From Mediterraneibacter agrestimuris (lineage in GTDB: Bacteria; Bacillota; Clostridia; Lachnospirales; Lachnospiraceae): 45,241 nucleotides of DNA. The position numbers and the translations under genes are program-made. The stretch lies in contig NZ_CALPDG010000031.1 in NCBI RefSeq assembly GCF_943193195.1, positions 1-45,241 on the forward strand. Reading direction: 5' to 3'. How positions within the stretch are numbered: position 1 is the stretch's first letter; the number at the start of each line of letters is the position of its first letter. The notes under the pieces are model-generated. The model was not told the origin of the DNA and made no database searches. It saw only the letters and a program-made list of their open reading frames with translations. Below, piece after piece: positions 17,693-26,583 of this stretch.

Positions 17693-17712
17693 AAAAAGAG
17701 AGGAAGAGAGCA

Positions 17713-18642
17713 ATGGCACAAGGTGTAAAATTAAATGAACTGGCTGAAAAAATGGAATTAAAAAATCTTACACAGAGTGTAGATTTGGCAGACAAAGAAG
17801 TGGCTGTTCCAGATGTGAACAGACCGGCGTTACAGTTGACTGGATATTTTGATCATTTTGATTCAGATCGTGTACAGATTATTGGATATGTAGAGTATAC
17901 ATTTTTACAGACGCTGAGCAGAGAGAGGAAGATAGAGATCTACAAACAGTTTTTGTCTTGTAAGGTTCCGTGTGTGATTTTCAGTACTGATGTTTATCCA
18001 GATGGAGATTTTCTGGAACTGGCAACGAAGGCGGATATTCCGATTTTGACTACAACAAAAACAACGTCTGCATTTATGGCGGAACTGATCCGATGGATGA
18101 ATGTTAAACTGGCACCTTGTATTTCTATTCACGGTGTACTTGTGGATGTATATGGCGTAGGTGTATTGATAATGGGAGAAAGTGGTATCGGTAAAAGTGA
18201 GGCTGCTCTGGAACTGATTAAGAGAGGTCACCGCCTTGTAACAGATGACGTGGTAGAAATCCGCAAGGTCAGTGATGAGACACTGGTAGGATCTGCACCC
18301 GATATTACACGGCACTTTATTGAGCTTCGTGGCATCGGTATTGTAGATGTGAAGTCTATGTTTGGTGTGCAGAGTGTCCGTGAGACCCAGAATATTGACC
18401 TGGTTATTACGCTGGAAGAGTGGGACAGAGAAAAAGAATACGACAGACTGGGACTAGAAGAAAGCTATACAGAGTTTCTTGGCAATAAGGTAGTATGCCA
18501 CAGTATTCCGATTCGTCCGGGACGAAATCTGGCTATCATTGTGGAATCCGCAGCAGTTAACCATAGACAGAAACAGATGGGGTATAATGCAGCACAGGAA
18601 CTTTACAAAAGGGTTCAGGAGAATTTGACACGTAGAAGATAG
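17713..18642 (+). CDS. hprK: HPr kinase/phosphorylase
   Basis: This 309-residue enzyme phosphorylates and dephosphorylates Ser46 of HPr, setting carbon catabolite control through CcpA. The N-terminal domain is followed by the P-loop GESGIGKS (155-162), the GHRLVTDDVVEI segment, and the HPrK/P signature around ELRGIGIVDVKSMFG. The C-terminal helix (QKQMGYNAAQELYKRVQENL) is typical. The ATG at 17713 follows AGAGAGGAAGAG; a TTG overlapping the uvrC stop is the alternative. It is followed by glucokinase, a natural functional partner. Confidence 0.96.
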   Translation: MAQGVKLNELAEKMELKNLTQSVDLADKEVAVPDVNRPALQLTGYFDHFDSDRVQIIGYVEYTFLQTLSRERKIEIYKQFLSCKVPCVIFSTDVYPDGDFLELATKADIPILTTTKTTSAFMAELIRWMNVKLAPCISIHGVLVDVYGVGVLIMGESGIGKSEAALELIKRGHRLVTDDVVEIRKVSDETLVGSAPDITRHFIELRGIGIVDVKSMFGVQSVRETQNIDLVITLEEWDREKEYDRLGLEESYTEFLGNKVVCHSIPIRPGRNLAIIVESAAVNHRQKQMGYNAAQELYKRVQENLTRRR

Positions 18643-18704
18643 GCAGAGATCAGAATACTATTGGAATGAATATAAAGCGAGGGATAGAGAAGGAGAGGAG
18701 ACAA

Positions 18705-19646
18705 ATGAAGTATTGTTTTGGTGTGGATATCGGCGGAACGACAGTAAAGATGGGGCTTTTTGAAAAGACAGGAGAGATTCTGGATAAATGGGAAATTGTT
18801 TCAAAAACAGAAAATGAGGGAGAGGCTGTTCTTCCGGATATTGCGGAATCAATAAAAGGGAAAATTCAGGAGCGAGGTCTGGAAGAAGCAGACATTGTAG
18901 GAATTGGTGTCGGCGTGCCCGCTCCGGTTACAGCAGACGGTGTAGTGAATGGAAGCGCTAATATTGGCTGGGGTTATAAGGATGTGAAAGGAGAGTTAGA
19001 AGGACTGACAGGACTGCCTACAGAGGTGGGAAATGATGCCAATGTAGCAGCTCTTGGAGAGATGTGGCAGGGAGGCGGTGAAGGAGAGACTAATATTGTC
19101 ATGGTAACACTTGGAACTGGAGTCGGCGGAGGTGTTATCATCGGTGGAAAGGTTGTTGTAGGCACACATGGGGCAGGCGGCGAGATTGGTCATCTTTGTG
19201 TAAATTATGATGAGACAGAGATTTGTGGATGTGGCAACAAGGGATGTTTGGAGCAGTATGCTTCTGCTACAGGAATTGTGCGTCTTGCACGTAAGAAGTT
19301 GGCAGCTGAAACAAGAAAGACCGTGCTTCAGGCAGAAAATGTAACAGCGAAGGATGTTTTTGATGCAGTTAAGGCAGGAGACACTGTGGCGCAGGAGGTA
19401 GCAGAAGAGTTCGGTCGTTTTCTTGGTTACTGTCTTGCAAATCTGGCAATCGTGACGGATCCGGCAGTCATTGTTATTGGCGGCGGCGTTTCCAGAGCAG
19501 GCGAGGTGTTGATTCCGTATATTCAGAAGCCCTTCCTGGAGAAAGCTTTTTTCGCAAATAAGGATGTTGAGTTTAAGCTGGCAACGCTTGGAAATGACGC
19601 GGGTATCTGCGGCGCTGCCAAACTGATTCTGGATGAGCGGGGATAA
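18705..19646 (+). CDS. glcK: ROK-family glucokinase
   Basis: This 313-residue enzyme phosphorylates glucose to glucose-6-phosphate. The N-terminal ATP-binding motif is DIGGTTVKMGLF; the sugar site includes GNDANVAALGE; the glycine-rich loop is LGTGVGGGVI. The zinc-binding ROK signature reads GHLCVN...CGCGNKGCLEQYAS, and a C-terminal phosphate motif is VIVIGGGVSRAG. GAAGGAGAGGAG before the ATG at 18705 sets the start. It lies 62 bp after hprK in the same direction, so free glucose phosphorylation and HPr control are probably co-expressed. Confidence 0.94.
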   Translation: MKYCFGVDIGGTTVKMGLFEKTGEILDKWEIVSKTENEGEAVLPDIAESIKGKIQERGLEEADIVGIGVGVPAPVTADGVVNGSANIGWGYKDVKGELEGLTGLPTEVGNDANVAALGEMWQGGGEGETNIVMVTLGTGVGGGVIIGGKVVVGTHGAGGEIGHLCVNYDETEICGCGNKGCLEQYASATGIVRLARKKLAAETRKTVLQAENVTAKDVFDAVKAGDTVAQEVAEEFGRFLGYCLANLAIVTDPAVIVIGGGVSRAGEVLIPYIQKPFLEKAFFANKDVEFKLATLGNDAGICGAAKLILDERG

Positions 19647-19667
19647 GAAGTAAATACATATTGTAAC

Positions 19668-19707
19668 AGAAAAGGAACTTTTCCGGGTTTGGAAGAGTTC
19701 CTTTTCT
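19668..19707. terminator. Terminator between convergent glcK and penicillin-binding protein genes
   Basis: AGAAAAGGAACT (19668-19679) and AGTTCCTTTTCT (19696-19707) form a perfect 12-bp stem, with inner TTCC/GGAA pairing. It probably serves both converging transcripts, although the T run beyond the stem is short. Confidence 0.75.
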
Positions 19708-19731
19708 AATTCGGTTATTATGATTTGTAAA

Positions 19732-22293
19732 CTATGCTGCTGGTTCATCAGGAGTTTCCGGTTCTGCGGGAGGAGCCTCAGGTTCAGTAGGGGTTTCTGA
19801 TTCTGCGGGAGGAGTCTCCGATTCGGGAGGGGTTTCAGTTCCTGGATCTCCCTCAGAGCCTTCTCCATTATTGTTATTGGAATCATTATCTTTATCCTTG
19901 CCTTCTTCCTTGTCTTCTTCTTTATCTTCCTCTTCCTCTTCTGGCGGAGCTACATAATGTCCGCTGCAATATTGTGTCGGTATCGTTCCATCTGCAAAAT
20001 ATTCAGTGATTCCGGTACATGTGGAAGATGCCAGAAGCCCCGTCTTAGAACAGACGGTTTTCTCGGAAACACTTGCAGGCATTTGGAAGTCTTTGTATGG
20101 AAGCCCTTCGTGAACACGTTCCATAATATTCTTCCAAAGTATCATGTGCCAGCTTTGATCCATCCATTCCATTGGCTTGTTTTCGTCATAACCTCCCCAT
20201 ACGGATGCAGTATAGTAAGGGGTGAAAGCAGCAAGCCAGAGGTCTGTACTTTTATCAGTTGTACCTGTTTTGCCGGATGCGGGCATATTCGCCATACGAG
20301 CCGGAGTACCGGTTCCTTTGGTAATAACATCCTGCATAGCGTTGGTTAACAGAGCGGCAGTTGTATCCTTCAGTACCTGACGGGTAGCAGGTGTTGTATT
20401 ATCCAGAAGGATATTGCCATCGTGATCCAATACCTGAGTATACAGAATCGGTTCAATATAAGTGCCATTATTGGCAATCGTTGCATAAGCCGCTGTCATT
20501 TCAAGGTTAAGAACACCGTGTGTGATACCGCCGATAGCTGTTGCAGCAGCTTTATCTGTGTATATGCCGCCGTTGATTTCTTCATTGTCAGCCAGTGTTG
20601 TGAGTCCGAAGTTCTTCAGATAATCAAATCCGGTCTGAAATCCAATAGAAGTAAGGGTATGCAGTGCGGCTACATTGATAGAATGCTCAATGGCATAACG
20701 CATGGTTGTTGTACCAGTATATACGTGATCCCAGTTAGAGGCAGTCTTTCCGCTGCCGTAATCATAAGGTTTATCATTTTTCAATTCGGATGCAAGTGTA
20801 TATCCGCAGGAATCCAATGCGGGAGCGTAGGTAGACAAAATCTTAAAACAGGAACCAGGCTGCCTTGGCGAATCTGTTGCGCGGTTCAGTGACAGACTGG
20901 TTGTTTTCGGTCCTCGTCCGCCGACAATGGCTTTCACTTTACCTGTGGACTGTTCCATAAGCACAACAGAAGTCTGCGGCTGCGGGTTGATATCAATACG
21001 CTCGTCTATGGTATCCCCTTCTGTGATTCCAAGGGTACTCTTATATTCGGCTACTGCTGCATTTGCCTCGTCAGGAGAAGAAAATACAAGCGGATAATTC
21101 TTGCCATATACAGATCCGATATACTGTGCCATCATTTCCTTACTGTAGTTTTCTACGGTACCGTCTGCTCTTGTAATTGTCAGAGCATACTCCAGACCGT
21201 ACTCCGTACCCCAGGGATAAACGGCTTCATTAGCAACCTCTTCATCACAAATCTGCTGAATGCGGGGGTCCTGTGTGGAGGTGATCGTCAGTCCTCCGCT
21301 GTACAGTGCTTTATAAGCCTGAGTTTCTGTGAAACCTTTCCGCTCCATTAAATCCCTGATGACCTGTTTGGAAAGTTCATCAGTAAAATAGGAGTATGGA
21401 TTTGTATCTTCAGCAGGCGGGGTGGCAATGATACGGTCATACACCGGATCAGCCTTTGCTTCATCATATTCTGCCTGGGAAATGTATTCTTGTTTCAGCA
21501 TGGCTGCCAGAACACTATCCCGCCGGCCGGCGTTTTTATCAGGGTTGACAACAGGGTCAAAACCAGTTGGGTTCTGTGTGATGCCAGCAATAACTGTACA
21601 CTCAGATAAAGTAAGTTCGCTTACATCTTTTCCAAAATAACGTTTGGCAGCAGCCTGCACACCAAGACAGCTCTGACCTAAGTTGACAGTATTCATATAA
21701 GCTTCCAGAAGTTCTTCTTTGGACATTTGTTTCTCAATTTCAAGAGCCAGATACTGTTCCTGAAGCTTACGCTCCAGTCTGTCATAAAAAGTATTCTCAT
21801 TTACAAAGTTTGGGAACACATTGTTCTTGATCAACTGCTGTGTCAGAGTACTCGCACCTTCATCAAAGCTTCCCGCGGCCAGACCCTTGACACCGGCACG
21901 GATAATACCCTGCAGATCGATACCATTGTGCTGGTAGAAACGCTCATCCTCAATTGCGACGAATGCATTGCCCAGATGTTCTGGAATCTCGTCAATGGAT
22001 TTGTAAACACGGTTGGCACCGGCTGAGACAAAACTTTCCAGAAGGGTTCCGTCCTCTGCATATACAAAGGTGGTAAAACCCTGCGGCTTGACCTGAGATG
22101 GTGTGACTGTCGGCGTCCTGTCGATGATCTGCTTGGCAAATAGACCGACACCGCCGGCACACACAACTACAAGTATAAGTATGCAGATGATCAGCGCTTT
22201 AAAAAAGCGGACGCCTACCCGTTTCTTTTTCATATTCTTTTTAGAAGATATGTTTTTCTTTCGTTTTTGTAGATTTTCTTTTCCGTAATTCAT
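19732..22293 (-). CDS. Class A penicillin-binding protein (transglycosylase/transpeptidase, PBP1A family)
   Basis: This 853-residue bifunctional cell-wall enzyme polymerises and cross-links peptidoglycan. A basic cytoplasmic start and one membrane helix (about 33-55) are followed by the glycosyltransferase domain with FVAIEDERFYQHNGID and TLTQQLIKN. The transpeptidase domain has the catalytic S-x-x-K in PGSCFK, the S-x-N in HSINVAALHT, and KTGT. The last 75 residues are a low-complexity tail: an acidic Glu/Asp/Lys run, then Asn/Gly, then Pro-Glu-Thr repeats, probably a flexible wall-spanning segment. GAGGAGG at 9 nt sets the start at 22293. Confidence 0.95.
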   Translation of the reverse strand: MNYGKENLQKRKKNISSKKNMKKKRVGVRFFKALIICILILVVVCAGGVGLFAKQIIDRTPTVTPSQVKPQGFTTFVYAEDGTLLESFVSAGANRVYKSIDEIPEHLGNAFVAIEDERFYQHNGIDLQGIIRAGVKGLAAGSFDEGASTLTQQLIKNNVFPNFVNENTFYDRLERKLQEQYLALEIEKQMSKEELLEAYMNTVNLGQSCLGVQAAAKRYFGKDVSELTLSECTVIAGITQNPTGFDPVVNPDKNAGRRDSVLAAMLKQEYISQAEYDEAKADPVYDRIIATPPAEDTNPYSYFTDELSKQVIRDLMERKGFTETQAYKALYSGGLTITSTQDPRIQQICDEEVANEAVYPWGTEYGLEYALTITRADGTVENYSKEMMAQYIGSVYGKNYPLVFSSPDEANAAVAEYKSTLGITEGDTIDERIDINPQPQTSVVLMEQSTGKVKAIVGGRGPKTTSLSLNRATDSPRQPGSCFKILSTYAPALDSCGYTLASELKNDKPYDYGSGKTASNWDHVYTGTTTMRYAIEHSINVAALHTLTSIGFQTGFDYLKNFGLTTLADNEEINGGIYTDKAAATAIGGITHGVLNLEMTAAYATIANNGTYIEPILYTQVLDHDGNILLDNTTPATRQVLKDTTAALLTNAMQDVITKGTGTPARMANMPASGKTGTTDKSTDLWLAAFTPYYTASVWGGYDENKPMEWMDQSWHMILWKNIMERVHEGLPYKDFQMPASVSEKTVCSKTGLLASSTCTGITEYFADGTIPTQYCSGHYVAPPEEEEEDKEEDKEEGKDKDNDSNNNNGEGSEGDPGTETPPESETPPAESETPTEPEAPPAEPETPDEPAA

Positions 22294-22323
22294 GAATAAT
22301 AGCCTCCTCTATTCATAACACTC

Positions 22324-22352
22324 ATTATAGCAAAGAACCTTTTTTAAATAAA
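22324..22352 (-). promoter_or_regulatory. Promoter of the penicillin-binding protein gene
   Basis: The minus strand carries TGCTATAAT (extended -10; TATAAT at 22329-22324), 30 bp upstream of the start. The -35 candidate TTTATT (22352-22347) is weak, which fits an extended -10 promoter. Confidence 0.5.
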
Positions 22353-22466
22353 GGAAAAAAATAAAAAGTTCATATTTCCTAAGAAATTATTAAGAAAAGG
22401 ATTGTAGTTTATGGAAAATTGATATAGTGTAAAAGGCAAGTAATAATAAGGAGTACAAAAACAGGT

Positions 22467-23117
22467 ATGTATATTAAAACAGTATATAAGGGCGCTTCGG
22501 CTGAAATTGTAGAGAAGAAGTCCAGGTTTATCGGTGAAGTTTATCCGGTTGCCTCGGAGGAAGAGGCAACTGAAATTTTGGAAAAAGTGAAAAAAAAGTA
22601 TTGGGATGCAAGGCATCACTGCTGGGCATATGTAATCGGAGAAGTACAGACCACAGAGCGTTTTAGTGATGACGGAGAGCCGGGCGGTACTGCGGGCAAG
22701 CCCATACTGGAAGTGCTGCGCGGGGCAGAGACAACGAATACGATGATTATTGTCACCCGGTATTTCGGCGGTACTCTGCTCGGAACGGGGGGACTGGTAC
22801 GAGCATATACAAAGGCTTCTCAGGAGGCGCTGTCTGCTAGTATGATTATAACCAGAATCAGCGGGGCTAAACTGAAACTTACGACAGATTATACCGGAAT
22901 TGGAAAAATTCAGTATATTCTCGGACAGAGAAAGATTCCTATACTAGATTCCGTGTATACGGATAAGGTGGAAGTGTTTGTACTTGTTTCCGAGGAGGAA
23001 GAGAAGTCATTGATTTCTGAGATTACAGAAGGAACGAACGGAAGAGCTGTGATTGAGAAAGAATTGGTGTGCAGATTTGCCGAGGTGGATGGAGAGTACC
23101 TGATCTGGGAGGAATAA
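22467..23117 (+). CDS. yigZ: YigZ/IMPACT family protein
   Basis: This 216-residue protein matches the UPF0029/IMPACT family. The N-terminal domain shows KKSRFIGEVYPV, DARHHCWAYVIG, RFSDDGEPGGTAGKPILEVL and TRYFGGTLLGTGGLVRAYTKA, all strong family marks; the C-terminal part fits the accessory ferredoxin-like domain. In eukaryotes IMPACT modulates translation control through Gcn2; the bacterial role is not clear. The ATG at 22467 has AAGGAG 13 nt upstream, a longer spacing than its neighbours. It ends in a strong 18-bp terminator and converges with hpf. Confidence 0.92.
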   Translation: MYIKTVYKGASAEIVEKKSRFIGEVYPVASEEEATEILEKVKKKYWDARHHCWAYVIGEVQTTERFSDDGEPGGTAGKPILEVLRGAETTNTMIIVTRYFGGTLLGTGGLVRAYTKASQEALSASMIITRISGAKLKLTTDYTGIGKIQYILGQRKIPILDSVYTDKVEVFVLVSEEEEKSLISEITEGTNGRAVIEKELVCRFAEVDGEYLIWEE

Positions 23118-23165
23118 GTTGAAAAATTTTGCTCTTATTATTCGTGTCAGATTACAGGAAACACA

Positions 23166-23215
23166 ATATCTGCGCTTTGTTGTGTGTATCCTTACAACAA
23201 AGCGCAGATATTTTA
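23166..23215 (+). terminator. Strong intrinsic terminator after yigZ
   Basis: ATATCTGCGCTTTGTTGT (23166-23183) pairs perfectly with 23194-23211 over 18 bp around a 10-nt loop, followed by TTTTA. It is the longest perfect stem in the window. Confidence 0.88.
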
Positions 23216-23229
23216 TGTTGCCAAGTATA

Positions 23230-23258
23230 CGACAAAAACATCCGGTGGACGTTTTTAG
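23230..23258. terminator. Second hairpin between yigZ and hpf, shared with the window's first hairpin
   Basis: CGACAAAAACATCC...GTGGACGTTTTTAG has an A run, a short stem (one A-C mismatch) and a T run. It is nearly the same sequence as 7-35 (CGACAAAAACGTCC...GTGGACGTTTTTTAG). It may act as a terminator for the convergent hpf transcript or be a fragment of the repeat family. Confidence 0.5.
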
Positions 23259-23278
23259 TCTGTAATAAATGTTATAAA

Positions 23279-23836
23279 TTAATTGAATTCCGGTTCAATC
23301 AATCCAAAAGCTCCGTCCTTTCGCTTATATACAACGTTGACTTCGTCTGTCTCAGCATTAGAGAACACGAAGAAATTATGTCCAAGGAGATCCATCTGGA
23401 TGCAGGCATCTTCAGGAAACATTGGCTTGATACCGAACTTTTTAGTACGGACGATGCGGATTTCATCGTCTTCTGCGGTGTCCGACTCTTCCTCAAAGAA
23501 CTCTTTTTTGAAGGAATTGCCAGAGGAAGAAGCGGTAGGGTGTCCCTGGCTTCTTGCAACCAGTTTGTTTTTATATTTGCGGAGCTGACGTTCGATAATT
23601 TCTTCTACAAGGTCAATGGATACATACATATCACTGCTTGTCTGCTCAGAGCGGATAATGCTGCCCTTGACCGGAATCGTCACCTCGATTTTCTGACGTT
23701 CTTTTTCTACGCTCAGAGTTACGGTAATTTCTGTTTCAGGAGTGAAATACCTTTCCAGTTTTCCAAGTTTCTGTTCAATTGCATCTTTAAGTCCCGGTGT
23801 TACTTCGATGTTTTTGCCGCTGATAATAAATTTCAT
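23279..23836 (-). CDS. hpf: Long-form ribosome hibernation promoting factor
   Basis: This 185-residue protein binds idle 30S subunits and, in its long form, pairs ribosomes into inactive 100S dimers. The N-terminal S30AE/YfiA domain spans about 1-96 (MKFIISGKNIEVTPGLKDAIEQKLGKLERYF). A charged linker (97-125) is followed by the C-terminal dimerisation domain (IVRTKKFGIKPMFPEDACIQMDLLGHNFFVF), which marks the long type of Gram-positives. The ATG at 23836 follows AAGGAG at 9 nt. It has its own extended -10 promoter. Confidence 0.95.
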   Translation of the reverse strand: MKFIISGKNIEVTPGLKDAIEQKLGKLERYFTPETEITVTLSVEKERQKIEVTIPVKGSIIRSEQTSSDMYVSIDLVEEIIERQLRKYKNKLVARSQGHPTASSSGNSFKKEFFEEESDTAEDDEIRIVRTKKFGIKPMFPEDACIQMDLLGHNFFVFSNAETDEVNVVYKRKDGAFGLIEPEFN

Positions 23837-23908
23837 GCTGCTCAACTCCTTCTTGTTCATATTATACAAACAGAAAAGTAATCAATTGCTGTCTGTATTT
23901 ATGTTGAT

Positions 23909-23917
23909 ATTATAGCA
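23909..23917 (-). promoter_or_regulatory. hpf promoter (extended -10)
   Basis: The minus strand reads TGCTATAAT at 23917-23909, a consensus extended -10 element, about 73 nt upstream of the hpf start. No good -35 box is seen at 17 bp. Confidence 0.5.
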
Positions 23918-23957
23918 TGAAATCTGACAATTGTATAGAGGGTTCGATTTGAATTGG

Positions 23958-23987
23958 AATAAAAACGTATTTACATGTGTTTTTATT
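23958..23987 (-). terminator. AT-rich terminator-like hairpin after the PsiE-like gene
   Basis: AATAAAAAC (23958-23966) pairs with GTTTTTATT (23979-23987), and weaker pairs extend inward. The hairpin touches the stop codon of the gene on the minus strand. The stem has few GC pairs, so strength is doubtful. Confidence 0.35.
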
Positions 23988-24597
23988 AATGGATTGACCG
24001 GATTACTTCGATACGTGTAATTGCTCCATTTGTAATCTTAGCAATCCGAAGTCCGAAGTCTTTGAAATATGCACATGCGCCTACACCAACTTCTGTTTCT
24101 TCTTCAGCAAGTTTGCGAAGCAAGATATCCAACAGTGTTTCGTCATCATGGTACGGAATTGTAACATGGAAAATCTTATTGATATAACGAACCTTCATAT
24201 TGGCGCGGAATACGGTCTTTTCCGATTCATCGAATTCCACGAAGAGGAATTTTCTTGTGGCAAATAAAATTGCAATTGCCAGTACGCCAATCAGGCTGTT
24301 GACCGGAGATGAGTGGTCAATAATAACCTGACGTGCAATGGCGAACAACAACACTTCAAACACGGTCATAGGTGTGTGAAGATACAACATACGAATCATT
24401 TCCACACCGATGATTAGGTTAAAACAGGTTGTCAGCAGGTCATCGTAGTTTGGAAACTGGTCCATGTCCGGGAGGTTTCCAAAGGAGAGGATCAGCCGCG
24501 TGGTCATAAGGATGATTCCGCCAGCAAGGACCAGTGCAATGACAAACTCCAGAGTTGTTGTTAATTTTTTTAGAAATGCGTTGGCATATTTTTTCAT
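23986..24597 (-). CDS. PsiE-like membrane protein with soluble C-terminal domain
   Basis: This 203-residue protein has about four membrane helices in residues 12-130 (LEFVIALVLAGGIILMTTRLIL; LLTTCFNLIIGVEMIRML; VFEVLLFAIARQVII; SLIGVLAIAILFATRKFLF), resembling the PsiE family named for phosphate starvation. The soluble C-terminal part (about 150-203; LDILLRKLAEEETEVGVGA...GLRIAKITNGAITRIEVIR) recalls small ligand-binding domains at the ends of transporters such as RCK_C or CorC/HlyC, but this is weak. AAGGAG at 8 nt sets the start. It lies 41 bp after typA on the same strand and is probably co-transcribed. Function unknown. Confidence 0.65.
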   Translation of the reverse strand: MKKYANAFLKKLTTTLEFVIALVLAGGIILMTTRLILSFGNLPDMDQFPNYDDLLTTCFNLIIGVEMIRMLYLHTPMTVFEVLLFAIARQVIIDHSSPVNSLIGVLAIAILFATRKFLFVEFDESEKTVFRANMKVRYINKIFHVTIPYHDDETLLDILLRKLAEEETEVGVGACAYFKDFGLRIAKITNGAITRIEVIRSIH

Positions 24598-24638
24598 TTG
24601 TGCTTCTCCTTGTGTGGTTGGCGAAAGGGGAAATACTC

Positions 24639-26468
24639 TTACTTATTAATGCTGCTGCGCTTGCGCATTCTGGCATCCAGAATTTTTTTTCGGATACGTA
24701 GTGTCTCTGGTGTTACTTCCAGAAGCTCATCAGTATCGATAAAGTCCAGAGCCTGTTCCAGACTTAAGATTCTCGGCGGTGTGAGACGAAGGGCCTCATC
24801 TGCGCTGGAAGAACGGGTATTGGTCAAATGTTTGGTCTTGCACACATTTAATTCAATGTCTTCGGCTTTGCCGTTTTGTCCGATAACCATGCCGGCATAG
24901 ACCTTTTCGCCTGCTCCTATAAACAGAATACCACGTTCCTGTGCGCTGTACAAGCCATAAGTTACGGATTCTCCAGCTTCAAAAGCAATAAGAGAACCTT
25001 GCTTGCGGTACTGGATATCGCCTTTGTATGGAGCATAGCCGTCAAAACTGGTGTTCAGAATTCCATTTCCCTTTGTATCAGTCATAAATTCACCGCGGTA
25101 TCCAATTAGTCCGCGTGCTGGAATGGAAAACTCCAGGCGCGTGTATCCGCCGTTGGAAGTCCCCATGCTGCGCAGTTCACCTTTTCTTTGGCTGAGTTTG
25201 TCAATAACTGTTCCTGTAAATTCATCCGGCACGTCTACGTATGCAAGCTCCATTGGTTCTGTCCGTTTGCCGTTTTCATCAGTATGATAGAGTACCTCTG
25301 CCTTGCTGACTGCAAATTCATAACCTTCACGGCGCATATTCTCGATCAAAACGGAGAGGTGAAGTTCACCGCGTCCGGATACTTTGAAATTGTCAGCATT
25401 TTCTGTTTCTTCTACTCGCAGGCTGACATCTGTATTCAATTCACGCATGAGACGGTCACGTAAGTGACGGGACGTGACATATTTTCCTTCCTGTCCGGCA
25501 AAAGGACTGTCATTTACAATAAAGTTCATAGAAATTGTCGGCTCGGAAATCTTCTGGAATGGAATTGCTTCTGGTTTTTCAGGGGAGCAGAGTGTATCTC
25601 CGATGGAAATGGCGGAAATACCTGAAACTGCAACGATGGAACCAATGCCGGCTTCCTTAACTTCTGTTTTATTTAAACCGTCAAATTCATACAGCTTGCT
25701 GATTTTTACTTTTTGTTGTTTATCTGGATCATGGTGATTCATAAGTATCATTTCCTGATTTACGGAAATCGTACCGTTTTCTACCTTGCCTACGCCGATA
25801 TGCCCTACGTATTCGTTATAGTCAATGGTGCTGATGAGCATCTGTGCGGGAGCTTCCGGATCGCCTTCCGGTGCAGGGATATAGTCAATGATTGTTTCAA
25901 ACAATGGTTCCATATTTTTTTCTTCATCTGTCAGATCCAATACGGCGATTCCTGCTTTGGCAGATGCATAGACGAAAGGGCAGTCCAACTGCTCATCGGA
26001 AGCATCCAGATCCATGAACAGTTCTAATATCTCATCAATAACTTCATCCGGTCTTGCTTCCGGACGGTCAATTTTGTTGATGCATACGATAACCGGAAGA
26101 CTAAGCTCCAGCGCTTTGCGCAGTACAAATTTGGTCTGCGGCATGGCACCTTCAAAAGCATCAACTACGAGAATTACACCGTTTACCATCTTCAGTACAC
26201 GCTCTACCTCACCGCCGAAATCCGCGTGTCCCGGAGTGTCGATAATATTTATTTTGGTTCCTTTATAGAACACGGCAGTATTCTTGGAGAGAATGGTGAT
26301 TCCACGTTCTCTCTCGATGTCGTTGGAGTCCATAACACGCTCTGCCACGTCCTGATTTTCACGGAATACACCGCTTTGCTTTAAAAGCTCATCCACCAAA
26401 GTTGTTTTACCGTGGTCTACATGAGCGATAATTGCAATATTTCTTACATTTTCACGTTTTGTTTTCAT
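24639..26468 (-). CDS. typA: Ribosome-associated GTPase TypA/BipA
   Basis: This 609-residue translational GTPase helps ribosome assembly and stress growth. G motifs are visible: AHVDHGKT (G1), DTPGHADFG (G3), NKID (G4) and SAKAG (G5), followed by EF-G-like domains and the TypA-specific C-terminal part (QERGILFIGAGEKVYAGMVIGQN and LEQALDFIDTDELLEVTPETLRIRK). The ATG at 26468 begins the conserved MKTKRENVRNIAII; an in-frame GTG at 26480 overlaps the ribosome-binding site and is unlikely. Confidence 0.97.
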   Translation of the reverse strand: MKTKRENVRNIAIIAHVDHGKTTLVDELLKQSGVFRENQDVAERVMDSNDIERERGITILSKNTAVFYKGTKINIIDTPGHADFGGEVERVLKMVNGVILVVDAFEGAMPQTKFVLRKALELSLPVIVCINKIDRPEARPDEVIDEILELFMDLDASDEQLDCPFVYASAKAGIAVLDLTDEEKNMEPLFETIIDYIPAPEGDPEAPAQMLISTIDYNEYVGHIGVGKVENGTISVNQEMILMNHHDPDKQQKVKISKLYEFDGLNKTEVKEAGIGSIVAVSGISAISIGDTLCSPEKPEAIPFQKISEPTISMNFIVNDSPFAGQEGKYVTSRHLRDRLMRELNTDVSLRVEETENADNFKVSGRGELHLSVLIENMRREGYEFAVSKAEVLYHTDENGKRTEPMELAYVDVPDEFTGTVIDKLSQRKGELRSMGTSNGGYTRLEFSIPARGLIGYRGEFMTDTKGNGILNTSFDGYAPYKGDIQYRKQGSLIAFEAGESVTYGLYSAQERGILFIGAGEKVYAGMVIGQNGKAEDIELNVCKTKHLTNTRSSSADEALRLTPPRILSLEQALDFIDTDELLEVTPETLRIRKKILDARMRKRSSINK

Positions 26469-26526
26469 AATATGATACACTTCCTATTTTAAAATATCTC
26501 GATACAGTTACACTTACAACTTTTTT

Positions 26527-26554
26527 ATTTTATCATAAAATTGCAAATTTACAA
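26527..26554 (-). promoter_or_regulatory. typA promoter
   Basis: On the minus strand TTGTAA (26554-26549) and TAAAAT (26532-26527) are spaced 16 bp, with an extended TGA just before the -10 box. The typA start lies about 60 nt downstream. Confidence 0.5.
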
Positions 26555-26583
26555 GTGGAACCCGCAGAAAATGGTTTAAATGA

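Noticed and set aside
20422-20892. Open frames on the plus strand within the penicillin-binding protein gene
   Set aside because: They are antisense shadows of a well-supported gene and have no ribosome-binding sites or family likeness.
23129-23881. Long open frame on the plus strand over the hpf gene
   Set aside because: It is the complement of a clear HPF gene, runs through two terminator hairpins, and its protein has no recognisable features.
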